A stretch of DNA of 64,000 nucleotides from Homalodisca vitripennis (lineage: Eukaryota; Arthropoda; Insecta; Hemiptera; Cicadellidae), in assembly GCF_021130785.1 (NCBI RefSeq), contig NC_060213.1, positions 114,592,501 through 114,656,500 on the forward strand, in the 5' to 3' direction. How positions within the stretch are numbered: the first letter of the stretch is position 1; each line of letters begins with the position of its first letter. The translations under genes were made by a program, and so were the position numbers. Below the pieces are notes generated by a model. The model worked only from the letters and a program-made list of their open reading frames with translations, ran no database searches and had not been told where the DNA came from. Shown here piece after piece: positions 22,691-35,129 of this stretch.

Positions 22691-24120
22691 CTTTTTACGT
22701 TTACTCTAATTTTATATAACTTATTAGTATGCTTCATATATCATATACATATACCATTTGAATATTAATCCCTTGCCGTTTTTATAAGAAAAACAATAAT
22801 ATAGCTTTTAATAAAAACATACTGACTTCAAAAAGAAAATTAAAATCAAGGAACAAAACAGTACACATAAAGTACACAGATTTAATAACAATTTCTAAAT
22901 AAATTCTTAGCCGAAACCTCAACATTTTTGAAAGAGGAATAACATATTAAGAAAAAAAGAAACATGTGTTTCACGCAATTAACCCTGTTAAATGGATTTC
23001 AAATTGAAAAAGAAATGGAAAAACAAATAGTTAACATAAATACTAAATGTACCGTGAGGGTTTTGATAGTAAACCTAACTACATGGAGAACCCACCCACC
23101 CTCGCCTTTATACCAAAGTTTAAACAATCAATTTACACCAACTTGGTTAATACATTCAATCCAGTGCCGGTGTTTGGGGTTAATTGTTAATTCACAGTAC
23201 GGGCCATCGACTAATTGTTTGTTTATAACAAAACAATGTGCAAGTGAGGGTAAAATAAGGAAGTGATGAATAGTCATTGCAATTTGTCAATGATGAATTC
23301 TAATACGGTATCATAATAGTTATTACGAAGTATTATGTCTTTTTTCCCTCATGTATTATTTCACTTACTAGCGTCTACGAAAAATAAACAATTCATATAT
23401 ATATTGACGTTGAATTTAATTTATAATAGTTCCGTCTTTTTAGTAGTATAAACATGATAACTACCTTTAGGAATGATTTTCTAAATTGAAATATTGAAAT
23501 TCTTATACATGGACACGCTTGAAAAGGATGGGTTTTCTAATTGTTTCTTGAAAATTATAGCCTTACGTTGTGATCATGCATATTTTTGAATTAGGCTATT
23601 TGAATGTCTAAATTTCCATTACCGAAGTCCAGCTTGTAATATTAAACACTGGAAGGTTTTCCATTTTATTATCAAATTGCTATTAAATTATAATTAATAT
23701 ATACTAAAATATCTGTAAAAAGGGGTCAAACATATACATAATAATCACTTTATTTAAAGAACAGGATTAGTTTCATCTTCTGTGAATAAAAAAAATTTTA
23801 TATATACTTTGATATTAATGTGTGATTTTCTTCTGACTAGAAAACAACTAAAATGAAAATACTGTTAAGTTTAGTAAAACTCAAATAAGAAAATATGTTG
23901 TGGTTAGTGAAACGAATATGAAGTTCCCTGATTAACATTGTTTGAATGAAAATGGGTATAAAATGTAAATTATTGTACTGTATTTTACCAATAAAAAATG
24001 CAAAATAGATATAGTGAGTTTGTAACATCTTAAAATGAAGGAAGTTATTTGCATGAAATACTTACCTTAATTATAAGTGACGTAATTTATGTAGAATCTG
24101 AAAGTGCCAGTGAAATAATA
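22691..24120. other. Anonymous AT-rich DNA
   Basis: No supported gene. A 100-codon plus-strand frame at 22964-23266 has no motif and is of chance length. Confidence 0.55.
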
Positions 24121-24264
24121 ATTCTGAGGTAACTGGATTACCGGTGGAAGGAGTAGGCCCAGAAGAATGATAAAGACTGGACTGTACAAAAGAGGCTGCT
24201 ATCGCAGATGGCAGTGTTTGATAACAAAATTGAGAGGTGGGGTGAGGTAGACGTGCCGTACCTC

Positions 24265-24303
24265 CCGTCTCAGTTGATCGGAAGTTATAGTAACGAGTAG
24301 ACT
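24265..24303 (+). promoter_or_regulatory. Candidate initiator plus DPE core promoter
   Basis: TCAGTT at 24270-24275 is a perfect arthropod initiator with A at 24272 as +1. At +28 to +32 lies AGACT, matching four of five positions of the RGWYV downstream promoter element. There is no TATA box. It lies inside a GC-enriched stretch (24120-24350) and precedes an ATG and splice donor on the same strand. Confidence 0.45.
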
Positions 24304-24352
24304 TTGAAAGTGCTTAGAGTTCATCTTTTGCTAATCGTCATCGAACATGCGG
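24272..24352 (+). other. Candidate first exon: 5' leader, ATG CGG, then splice donor
   Basis: From the predicted start at 24272 the leader runs 75 bases to an ATG at 24347. The two codons ATG CGG are followed at once by GTAAGT, a consensus 5' splice site, so the exon would contribute Met-Arg and leave an intron in phase 0. Initiator, DPE spacing, GC shift, start codon and donor all agree in orientation. The gene product cannot be named because no second exon was recognised downstream. If real, much of 24353 onward would be intron. Confidence 0.4.
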
Positions 24353-25639
24353 GTAAGTCAACTTTTAACTGGAGTCCAGTCAATATTCATTCTTAGTTAT
24401 TTTGGATAATTTTGGGGAAAGAAATATTGGAAAAATTAAATTTAATGGGAATTTAGGAACTCGTTCTTTTGATCTGTGCAATATAAAACTTGTTGGTGCA
24501 GTGAGCACATGTATATAAAATTGTATGTAAAAATACTAAAAGAGTTTTTTGGTTGTTACAGATGCTTTCAGCAATATTTTTAATTCTCTAACACTGAAAA
24601 GAAGTAATAGTAAAGTAAAGAAAATTAGTAACAAATATAATTGAATTTTGAAGATATATTAAAGTGAAGAATTGCCAGATCAGATTAGAGTGTAAAAGTT
24701 TTGAATTTTGAAAATTGAATAAAAGGCAAGCTGTAAGAACTTTGTACATTTTTGGAGTGACGAATATATTACAAGTTTGAATTTAAAAGTCATCAAGAAG
24801 TTTTTATTTTAATTTTAAATCCAGGAATTATATTTAAGAAGAAGTTTTACTTTAGTTTGAACTTTATTTATTTTACAAGATTTTCTTTTATTTTTTGAAC
24901 CTTCACAAAAGTTTAAATTTCAAAGCTAACCCCTCAGGTGCCAATAAAACTGTACAAAATAATGAAACAGTTTTGAGATAGTTTTTTACGACATGTTAAA
25001 CTACAGAAAGTTTGTCGAACAATCATTTCATATACTTAACGGTCTGACCATAGCTTTATCAGAACCTCTTCAATCAATTCGCTTTCAATCAATTTTTAAG
25101 GTACTGATCACTAGCAGACTAAAGTTATGACGTGATGTTATTGCTAATATATTAAGGTGTGAAATACTCGTTTCGTTTGACTTTGAAACCATACTATATA
25201 CATCAGCTTAGTGTGCATAATTCGTTTATGCAGCGCTTCAGCCACGTTGTTTGCCACAGAGTTACGACAAATAAATTAAGGCAAATATAGCAGTTTTATT
25301 TGAAATAGCAGTGTTCTTTATTTTGTTTGCAATTTCTTTAATTTTAGCAGCTCCTTTGTTTGCAGTTTTTATATGTTTGGAATTTGCTAAGTCACTGGGT
25401 TAATGTGAAAAATTCCAATCCTGCGTCTCTTCTAGAGATTACGAATGCCAGTCCAAGATTAGTTGATTTAACTTATTACGACTTATTGATACAGTAAACG
25501 GCAACATTCCGTAACGAAGTAAAATCAATTTATGGGTCAAATGTGTTAATGACACATCACCATTTGTTTAGTTTTCCGCTGTAGTCTATTTTACAACTCG
25601 TTATTCCTGAACAATGTTGGTATTGATAGTACCGTATTA
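24353..25639. other. Anonymous AT-rich DNA, possible intron
   Basis: No gene recognised. Composition fits intron or intergenic DNA. Confidence 0.5.
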
Positions 25640-26063
25640 ATGTGAATTTTGAGTTTAGATTTATTTCACCTTCCTCTTAGTCCATCATCTGAAATCCAAC
25701 GCTGTCTGAGACTCCAGGAAACGCTGCACTAAGAGGAAGGAGGACTGGAGCTACACTTAACATTCACATTGTATCAATTCTTTTTGCAATAAACATACGT
25801 TAAGTGTAAAAAACTTTGCTGCTCCAACGTGCGGAAAGGTCGTTTAAGAAACGTCGTAGTACACTCAGATGTCCACCTGATAAGACAATGCGAATTTCTC
25901 TTCACTTTTACTACACGATATTTTTATATTCTGTAGTCTAGGTGCGTCTGATTCGGCCTGAATTTCTTTCGTCACCAAATCTTTTGGATCTCTTCAGACA
26001 AACATGAGCGTCAGATTTCAGATGCTGCACTAAGAGGAAGGGGAAATGGAGCTCATTAAAATT
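25640..26063. mobile_element. Three-armed inverted-repeat element (MITE-like)
   Basis: CCTTCCTCTTAGT-type arms occur three times. The left arm at about 25640-25712 reads forward. An inner arm at 25722-25768 and an outer arm at about 25998-26063 read in reverse. Left and outer arms share CCTTCCTCTTAGT, CATCTGAAATC, ACGCT and GTCTG, giving about 45 bp of imperfect terminal repeat. Left and inner arms extend in the other direction through GTGAAT.TT.AGT.TAG. There is no coding content. A target duplication is not evident. A fold-back or MITE with an internal rearrangement fits best. Confidence 0.75.
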
Positions 26064-28440
26064 CTAAGAAATATTCCTACCATAGTTATTTTAAATTTAT
26101 ACATGTTATACACTTCAAAATAAGCATATTACTTAAAGATTATTAGTTTAAGTATGAAATTATTAATGTATCAATACAGAACTTTACTCATCAATGAATA
26201 ATAATAAAAAAAAAAACGGGCAGATTAGTGTTCCCTGGGGTACACCTGATCTCAGCGATTCCATATTTTGTTTTAATATCTATTTTTATTAGTTTCATGG
26301 TAGCAATTTACACCTGACCTAGTCAAATGTCTTCAAACAATTAAGTACCTTTCTTTTTATTTATTTCGAGTGGAATGTTTTCTTCCCATATGGATAACCA
26401 CCGCCTAATCAAGATGCTTTTCGTTTCATCACATCGCAGCTATTCCGCTATTATCTGTCTTGGCCACTCCTGTTAGTATTAATTTATATATTTTTTAATA
26501 ATTCCCACCTCATTAAAACAAGTGATCAAGTTTTGCGAAACCAGCTTTTGGAAGAAAACTAAACAATATTTTTAACTGTCATATTGGTATAATTCTTAAA
26601 CCTGTTATAAAACACACTTTTAATGAATTTTCATCACTTAATAAAACAGGTCAGAATTAAAAATGATTTTCGTTTAAACTACTTAGTCACTAAACAAGTT
26701 ATATTGGGAACTTGGTATCCATATTAGTATTAATTTGAAAAGAAATCCAGAGTACATTAGTTTTTTAAACATTATCTTTTCTATTTCAATGGGAACATAA
26801 GTAAAGTACTTTGCAGACATGTTCTTTTAATTATATTTCTAGTTTTAAAATAAGGTTTCTTTAACTTTATGTAATTGTGGACTGCAAAAATAAAATTACA
26901 TATACTGTTGAACTTGTGAAAATAGCCCATTACTGTCTACTATAAACAATAATAGTAGTTGCTTATAAATCAATTTAGAGAATTCCGAAAGATCTCTTGT
27001 AACGTCCTTGACGCAATGAGAGTATAACAATGGCATCAGAGGGCGAGCATTTTGTGGACATAAATCACACATCTCCGAGCCTTATCCTCTTGTCAAGTAA
27101 AACCTGACAAAATTTATCTCTTTTTAAACTTCCAGATTACCTCATTATGAATGCTATTTTAAATTTGCCATCAAATTACATGGACCTTTCGAGTGTTTTA
27201 ATTATGTACGTTGTTCATTCTTAATTGTCTAAATGTACTATGCTATGTACTCTCCCTGGTCAAATAAGATATCTTTACTTTACTTTTTTCTAGTGCAAAT
27301 AACATTAGTGGTGTTTTTGAAAACTTGTGTAAAATTGGTACCAGCTGAAGATTTATAATTTTGGAAGAATATAAGTAGGTCAAGGACTTCTATTGCACTC
27401 AGTGCGGTAGACGTAAGATAGCTGTATTGAAACTGATTACATAATTATGAATATTATAGTTAAGTCATCATCAAAGTGCATGGTATTTTCGGGAACTTAT
27501 ATAATGTACTTAGATTCTTCAATATTTTATAAGTAATACTTGCATAATATTATATTGAAACTATGTGTTTGTACTTGCTAGAGAATAATTATTTAAGAAC
27601 AATTTTGAAGGGTTACTGACTTTCATTACAACCAGTGGGGTAGACAGGAGCTATATACCACCTAACTAGTTTGTGAACATTAAACTAAACTAATTAAGTT
27701 AACTGATATATTATAGTGATAGTTAATATTATAGTTATGTGATAATTATAGTGCATTACACGAATCAGTATATATAAATTGAATTACCTTTTTTTTAACT
27801 ATTAGTGGATTTATCTTAGGCCATCGCTATTATTATTTTATTTCGAAATTAATTCGGCGACATATGTATGTTTATTACTTACATTTATACTTTCAATGAA
27901 TGTGTATGTCAAGTTCAAAAATAAATTTTCATTTAAATTTATTTTAAAGTTAAAAATTATCTCTCATGGATCACAATTTTGAAAAGGTTATTTATTTACT
28001 TAAGTAAAAATATATTATATGATAATTTAAATTGATAAAATATTTTTCAATTAATTGTTAAGTTGTTAAAACAACCCAGAAATTTCGAACTCAAATCAAT
28101 TAATAGGAGATTTTCCAAATAAAATATGCATTTTAATTCTATTGAAATATTTATTTAATAGTTAAAATTACGACATAATTGGTAAGGATACAGTTAGATC
28201 GCAATGTTGCGGTTATTCGGTCTGGGAAACAGTTAATAACCGTAATTATCAATACAACTGTAATATAACTGTAACACAGGACAAAACTAAATCTGCTGAA
28301 ATGAGCAAACATATTATTCGCAGACTCAAAGTTATATTGAACATTTACATAAATACAATAGTTACTGTATCTCTGAATATATTATAACTATATAGTTTTT
28401 TACATGTATATGAATACATTTAGTTGTCTGCGTCCCGGTA
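26064..28440. other. Anonymous AT-rich DNA
   Basis: No supported gene. A 25-codon ORF at 27030-27107 begins in a good context (AACAATGGCA), reads MASEGEHFVDINHTSPSLIL and then LSSKT, and overlaps a GTAAAA donor-like site. It is too short to call. Confidence 0.5.
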
Positions 28441-28470
28441 CGACCCTATGCAGTTGTAGAACAAACGGCA

Positions 28471-28476
28471 TATATA
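28471..28476 (+). promoter_or_regulatory. TATA-like box upstream of a small ORF
   Basis: TATATA within GGCATATATAGGTCC lies 52 bases before the ATG at 28523, a distance compatible with a short leader. In AT-rich DNA such matches are common. Confidence 0.25.
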
Positions 28477-28522
28477 GGTCCTTGTGGTGTTTTATTGTTA
28501 ATTTTGTGTGTGAATCGTGTCA

Positions 28523-28708
28523 ATGAATAATAAACTATTTATATTATTGATACTGGCAAACAAATTATTAGCTGGATTTAATACTTTTTGTTTTGTTTCA
28601 TATTTGTTTCTCAATTATTTTAAAAAGAATTACAACGTATATGAATGTAATCCGAGATTCTTTTTACAAACAAGATATATTAGTTCCGAAGCTTATCTTG
28701 CTCCATGA
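28523..28708 (+). CDS. Candidate small secreted or membrane protein, 61 residues
   Basis: I do not recognise the product. The ORF starts at ATG 28523; an upstream in-frame GTG is ignored because the ATG is the normal eukaryotic start. Residues 1-18 (MNNKLFILLILANKLLAG) look like a signal peptide, with a short polar start, a hydrophobic core and small residues at the end. A second hydrophobic stretch, FCFVSYLFLNYF, follows and would make it membrane-bound if not cleaved. The tail is polar and basic (KKNYNVYECNPRFF onward, ending EAYLAP). A TATA-like box lies upstream and AATAAA lies about 125 bases downstream near 28835. The length is also expected by chance. Confidence 0.25.
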   Translation: MNNKLFILLILANKLLAGFNTFCFVSYLFLNYFKKNYNVYECNPRFFLQTRYISSEAYLAP

Positions 28709-30600
28709 TAGTTAAAACATGCTTCGGAAACATAAACTGTGTGTTGACCTCTGTCTAAATCAACAGTTAAATTTACAAAGCAAACACTAGAACTCTTAAC
28801 TATTTTAAAACCCTTGTACATATTACTTTGTAAATAAAATTAATAAATAATGTGTCTGGGTAAAATTTTTATACTAAAGTAAGTTGCTTCGGAATTCGAT
28901 ATGACATTAGAACTTAGTTTCAATATGGCATATGTTAAAACGTTTAGAGCAATTTCTTTAATTAACCTTTTTTTGTTCATTAATAAATGAATACTATTTC
29001 AAGTTTCATAATGTCTTAAATAAGGTCTCTTATAATCGGAAACGTATCCGTTTAATAGAACTACACCTTAAATAATTTTCCATAGACATAGAGACATGAC
29101 ATGTCACAGATAAATACTTTACTTGTAAATGTATATTAAGATCAAATTTGAATTCGTTTGCAATTTCTACATCATTTACAACATTACTGTTGTTATGGCT
29201 GATAAGAGGTAATATTTTTACATTGGTATAATGGTAAAAGTAGTGTGTGTTAAATCTCCATTTAGAAGTTGGAACCATATAAATATCACTAATGCTCCAA
29301 ATCCCTTTAATATGGTGTTTAAAATACAATTAAATATATGAAAACCTGTTATTTTTACCTGTAAAGATCTGATATGCATCTAAGTCCACGTTAATCATAG
29401 CAGATTTAACATTTTGGGGGACAGATTATAAATCCTAATTAGCCTGCTCTGGTAATAAATCTCTACTACGTGACGAGTAGTAGCAGCAGGACTAGTGTAT
29501 GGATTACACCCGAGGTGTCAACAGTTACATAATTATCAGCTTTGGATAATGCGTCCAATCCTTTCATACAGTATAATATATGGATGACGTGCACACAAAT
29601 GAATGGCCTTTACTATTCCACACACTTTGAGACCGTATACTTGGTTAATTAGAGTATTTTAATGTAAATACGTTGCCATAGATGGAAGATACAACTGTAA
29701 ACTGTATATAGTATGCGCGTAGTCATTATTATGTGAAACTAAGTTGGTATGAAAACTAAACAAAGTATCTAAAATGATAAAGATCTTTTAATGAATAAAC
29801 ACTTCATTTTATCAGATCGATTTATGTCTAACTTATACATATAATCTGAAATAGTACGTAAGTAAGCCCAATATGGTATACGTTACCTTTTTCTGAAATA
29901 GTTGTAACTGAAACAGAATCACGAGTAAAATTCGGTTGGTTAATGAAATTACAAAAGGCCTAAATATTATTGTTAATTTTCTAGATTGAGAATGTATTGA
30001 GCAAAAAGATATTTCTGCAACATCTTATTAGTTAGATATAGATATCACAATATTTTAACCCATTATAAGTTCGTTAATAATGGGTTCGAGAAATGTTATA
30101 ATGTACAAATATCAAACTTTAACGTTGGTAACTTCTATTTTATAAATATCACATTTCCAGAGCTAAAAATACATCGTAACTTTTTATGTACAAAATTATC
30201 AGTAAAGGTAACGAGATATATTCGTATTGTAATTACGTTCAGACACGATCTTGTATATACTTCTTTTTTTTCCAAAGTTTATGTTAACGATCATAGAAGT
30301 TTAGATTGGGAAGGAACTCTTGTGTTGAATATGCCATTAAAACTTGGATCCAGTTTTCGTTTCAGTGGGGCTTATTTCAATTCAGTGGTACCGCTTGCAC
30401 CTGGAGCCACTTCCAGTAGTTATAATGAGGGATTCACGGAAACTTACTAACGAAATTCGGTACTATGTCATTAGTACTACAAAACTATGTCATTTTCGGG
30501 TACATCAAAGATAAAGGTAGAATTCAAGCAATGTTTCAGTGGCATTTGAGTAACTATGAAGGCATAGAAAAAATCGCTGATTAAGTAAACTAATATACAA
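28709..30600. other. Anonymous AT-rich DNA
   Basis: No supported gene. A 99-codon minus-strand frame at 29030-29329 has no recognisable motif. Around 29460-29500 there is a short GC-enriched patch with CTACGTGACGAGTAG. Confidence 0.55.
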
Positions 30601-33600
30601 TTATTTATATTTTGTAATACGGCACATCCTACATAGACTGTATGTTAAGAGCCTCTTTGTTAGATTGGTTCGTTCCGTCATATCCTTCAATAATACATCA
30701 AAGATTTTTTTACTACATTTCTGATTCCTAAAACAATTAAAAATCATCCAAGCTTTTAAATACTTATGAATAAAACTAGAAGCTAGTACATAATTGATGT
30801 TTGGTGTAAGAAATGTAAGTCTAATCATCTAGCTTTATTAGATTGAGGTTTAATAACTAAATTTTAATTTAAAAATGAGGTTTAGGACTGTTGATACATG
30901 TATAGCAGGTTACACTGATTTTAGTGTGGTCTCAACAACATGACCCATTGTAATAATGGTGTACATAGTATGCTACTTCTGAAACTGATAAATCTGGTTA
31001 CACATAAAAAAGACCAATACATTTTTTAAACTTTTAAGATTTGTTTATTCATTACAAGAACTTTGGAAGCATTGGAAATTAACGGTGACTATCGTAAATA
31101 GATTGCTTGAGTGTAGTTTATACACATTTTTTAACTTTTGGTAAAATTTATTATCGTTCAAATATAATATTGTCTATTAGTAAAGTTAAATTTAATGCCA
31201 CGTTAGTGGAGTGCAAAACAAGGAACATATAAATATTTCTGAATGTACTGTAAATATAAAACTATTGATACAGTAAGTGATAAGTAATTGAAATAAACCT
31301 GGCAGTTTATGTATTGGCAGTTTTAATTTTGAATTACGATAATTATTTTATAATTTAATTTTATCTATAATTTAATTATTTATCTTACCAGATTTACTAA
31401 AGATACTAAAGTTTTCTTTTCACGGATTTAAATAGTGTGAACCTACCGTCTATAAATTTCTTATTACACAATTACCTTATCAAGCACAGTAACGTCTTCG
31501 CGAATGAAGTATATCCTTTACTGAACGGAAGGTACTTTAAAATTACTGGCATTTCTTAATATAAATTGGCTTTTAATGAGGGTACTTTATCACAGGCCAA
31601 AAATCTGCAAACATAATGTTGAAAACTGCTACTCCGAAACATCGCTTCATAAAAACGTATTGATAAAATATTTTAAAAATATAGTGCTTAAATATAACGT
31701 ATGTTGAACTTTTTGACGTTGAACTCTTTCCATAATTTAGTTTATGCATGCTGCTATGTGAAATATTAATATTATTACATGGTAGTAAACTGTATTGAGT
31801 TGTATTATTTTAGCAATATTCTGTATTATTTATTACGTTTGTGTGAACAAAAGCTATAGGATTACCAGAGTTAACAGCTCGACCAGACACCAACAGATGT
31901 TATAAACACGGTCCACTGGCTACCATTCAAATCTACACACATAACTTAGCTTCACTCTTTATCAGGCGTATTTTGTGCCAACATCTGGACATGATATATT
32001 CTATTGCCGAAAACATTTAGATCAAGTGGGCAAAACGTAACTTCAATTTGTCACCCTTCTTTAACCAGTTACGTTTGACATATAATTCAATAAAATATTC
32101 ATTATACTGGATATATCCTGGACGATAGTTGAACGATTTATTTTCAAGAAAAAGCTGTCAACTATTTTCTCGAGGACCATAGTTTACCAAAATTGAGCAG
32201 ATGGATATAATTGGTAGGCTACATGAATCTAAAATGAATATCAATCGTTATAAGGGGGATGGGGTGTACAATACTGACTCGTTTAATATAATATTCTCCT
32301 TCATTTAAGATACAAATTTTAAACTCTGTATTATAAGACGAAATACCAAAGTCATAAGCATCTTTAAGATTATTTAGTATTAACTACAAACAACTATGCA
32401 GATCTGATAGTGTTTTATTCAAAGAACTATACAGTTCACATAGCTAATTTATGCAATCAAGGAACTAAGATGTTTTAATTAATTACTTCCATTGAAATAC
32501 TTATTGCAACTTGATGAAGTCAATAACACATGAATAAACCATATAAACTATCACCGTACGTCTACAAAACATCTTTTTGAAATAAAAAGTAAGTTAATGT
32601 ACATTAAACTCTTGTATAGTAATCAGTTAACCAGTCTATATCAAAATAAGATATCAATCAATTTTCATCATTTAGATTATCATAAACCTGAACCTAAAGA
32701 GAAATATTTAAATATTTGTAGAAATTAAAACATTAATTCGATATAAATCTAAATAGATTCAAATCTTTAGTTAAGTTAAATAAGTTCAAAAGCCATGAGT
32801 ACTTTTGGTATTATGTATACGAAAAGTATCTATCATGTTTGTATTAAAACAAATGTTTGCATAATGTAATAAAAAATAACTTTGGTTGGACTAAAGAAAA
32901 TATGTCATTTTATTTTGTAAATTATATCGAGCTCTCTAAGCCACTATTATTTTCTATACAAGGCTTTTATTCTTTCATCTCGAAGTATATATTGGAGTGA
33001 TACAATTATTTATTACTCTAAGGAGATGTAATGACTCAAATTTGTAATAAAAGACCTTGAATAACTGACGTGACTTATAGAAAATAAATAGGCCTTTTAG
33101 ATGATAAAGTAACAAAAATCTCCATTTACCTTATAAAGTACGTCAATTAATCTCTGTTCTTTCAGACATTCCATTACTCATCCTGACGCTATACTTGACG
33201 AATCGTTTTCCTTGTCTCCACTCTGTCATGTCCTGAATTATGTATTTATGTTTAATATATTTTTCTGTCAAAGACATTATGTTACAAACACAAATTGTTT
33301 GATATTCGTTTTGTTAAAGGAGTTTTTCTTATGATTGTATAGGTAAGACTGAAAAAAAACTTGTTTATAAGTAAGAAATTAGAATTCAACTTCACTAGAT
33401 TGTATTTATTTATACATGTAAGTATTTCTAAAAAAATATGAAAAAAGTTGATTCAGTGATTGGGGGGAAATATTAAAGAATCGTAAATATTATTCAGTAT
33501 AGATAATTTTAAAGATAATCTCTATTATTATGAGATTTTTACAATAATTAAGATCAGTTCGTATGAACTACTATAAATGAAATCCTGTCCAATATTTTAC

Positions 33601-34194
33601 TGTGACAAGGTTATGTTGCAATGTGATATTAAAATTTAATACAACTTTTAATTTACCTTACCTTCAGAGCTGGTCTGTAACTGACCTTTTATTAGCCAGT
33701 TTGAAAAATTAAACTTTTTTTAGTTCTTCCTTAGGTGTGAGGAATATTGGCACATTTTCAATATTATTCCTTTTGATTTGTATCTAAACGTGATTAATAT
33801 GTAGGAAATACATTATAAATTCGCTAATATGAATGCATGTAGTAGAAATATATTGTTGTAGAAATAATTATTGTAAAATTGGATATTCTTAAGTTTATTT
33901 GCCTAATTGACTATTATTTTATAGCATAAGGAAATAAATAAGTAACAAAGGGCCAAATTATTTGGGTACAATATTAATATTAAAAAAGTACTATGTAACA
34001 CAAAATATGTTGTCCAACACATTTTAAGTGGGACCAAACTAATTTTTAATTAAAGCAAAACTAATTTATACTAAAAACCCACATCAATTAAAGTGTCTGT
34101 TCTTTGGTTTATGTAATATAAAATATCAGAAAACGCGATTAAAACTACAATTCTTTAATTTACATGTAAGTGTTCCTTCTATATGAAAAAATAA
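30601..34194. other. Anonymous AT-rich DNA
   Basis: No gene, RNA or clear repeat. The only open frames are short and without motifs. Confidence 0.55.
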
Positions 34195-34660
34195 GATCTT
34201 ACTTCTACTCTAAAGGATCACTATCCCTGAAAGCTACCAGAAGCACTGCCAGTTGTCGTTCTTGTGAACATGGCCTCTGGCAGCTACTGGCTCTTGGGAA
34301 TAGTTGCGCTGTTAAAACTCCTGGGAGCTTCCTGTCTCTAAGACCTCCAAGCTTATGGGAACTTCCGGCCTTTGAATTCCAACCCGGATTGTACAGCTCC
34401 CAAATCTTGAACGTTCCGAGCTTTGAGAACTCTTATCATCAAGGACCTCTCAGCCTCTAGCTACTTCCGGATTCCGGTACGTCCCGGTTCAAAGCTTCCG
34501 GTCCATGGTAGTTTCCGACTTTTGGTAGCTCCCGGTTTCTGTAGAGGGTCCCGCCTTCCAAAAGTTTCTAACCTTGGTGTTTATGGGCCTCTGATAGCTC
34601 TCGAATTGTGGCAGGTTCCAGCATCTGGCACATCCGGTCTATACATAGACATAGATTTAA
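34195..34660 (+). repeat. GC-rich degenerate minisatellite-like block
   Basis: A block of about 465 bp with clearly higher G+C than both flanks. It is built of loosely repeated phrases such as CTCTGGCAGCTACTGG, ACTTCCGGCCTTTG, AGCTTCCGGTCCATGG, TTTGGTAGCTCCCGG and CTCTGATAGCTCTCG, spaced roughly every 25-30 bp. Two plus-strand open frames (34170-34460 and 34423-34668) cover it. They change frame in the middle and read as low-complexity Ser/Leu/Pro sequence, so I call it a decayed tandem repeat rather than a gene. Confidence 0.55.
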
Positions 34661-35129
34661 TGCTCTAGGGCCAGTAATTTCACGTTTGTAGTAAAGTACT
34701 CCAATTCTAACATGGCACGGAGATTTTGACATCCTTTATAGAAGCCATACCCGGGTATTACATTATGGAGAAACAGTATTAGTGAACATTTAATTATTAA
34801 TAGTAAATACACAACTAGCAAATCAGGGACGGATCATTTCTGGACAACTTGTTTCAAATGCAAGACATAACAATGCAGTTAATATTTTACAATACTATTA
34901 ATATTCGTATGAAAATAAGCTAAAGATTGTAAGTAATTAATTTAACTGGCATTATGACAAGTAACTGAACTAAAAGTTTTACATCCCGTTAAACTTGTTT
35001 AGGTTAGAATCAATTTATGTTTTTTTCAATATAAATAATACACGATGATACATAACGAGGCTACTGCTTTAAAATAAAGCTCTAAAATATATTAAAATTA
35101 ATGTGTTGATAGTAAAGTTTCAAGGCAAC
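34661..35129. other. Anonymous AT-rich DNA
   Basis: No gene or repeat recognised. Confidence 0.6.

Noticed and set aside
22964..23266. 100-codon plus-strand ORF
   Set aside because: No recognisable family, and no supporting promoter or polyadenylation signal.
27030..27107. 25-codon ORF with good start context and possible donor
   Set aside because: Too short and without an initiator or second exon; recorded only in the regional entry.
29030..29329. 99-codon minus-strand ORF
   Set aside because: No motif, promoter or splice sites; a few frames of this length are expected by chance at this AT content.
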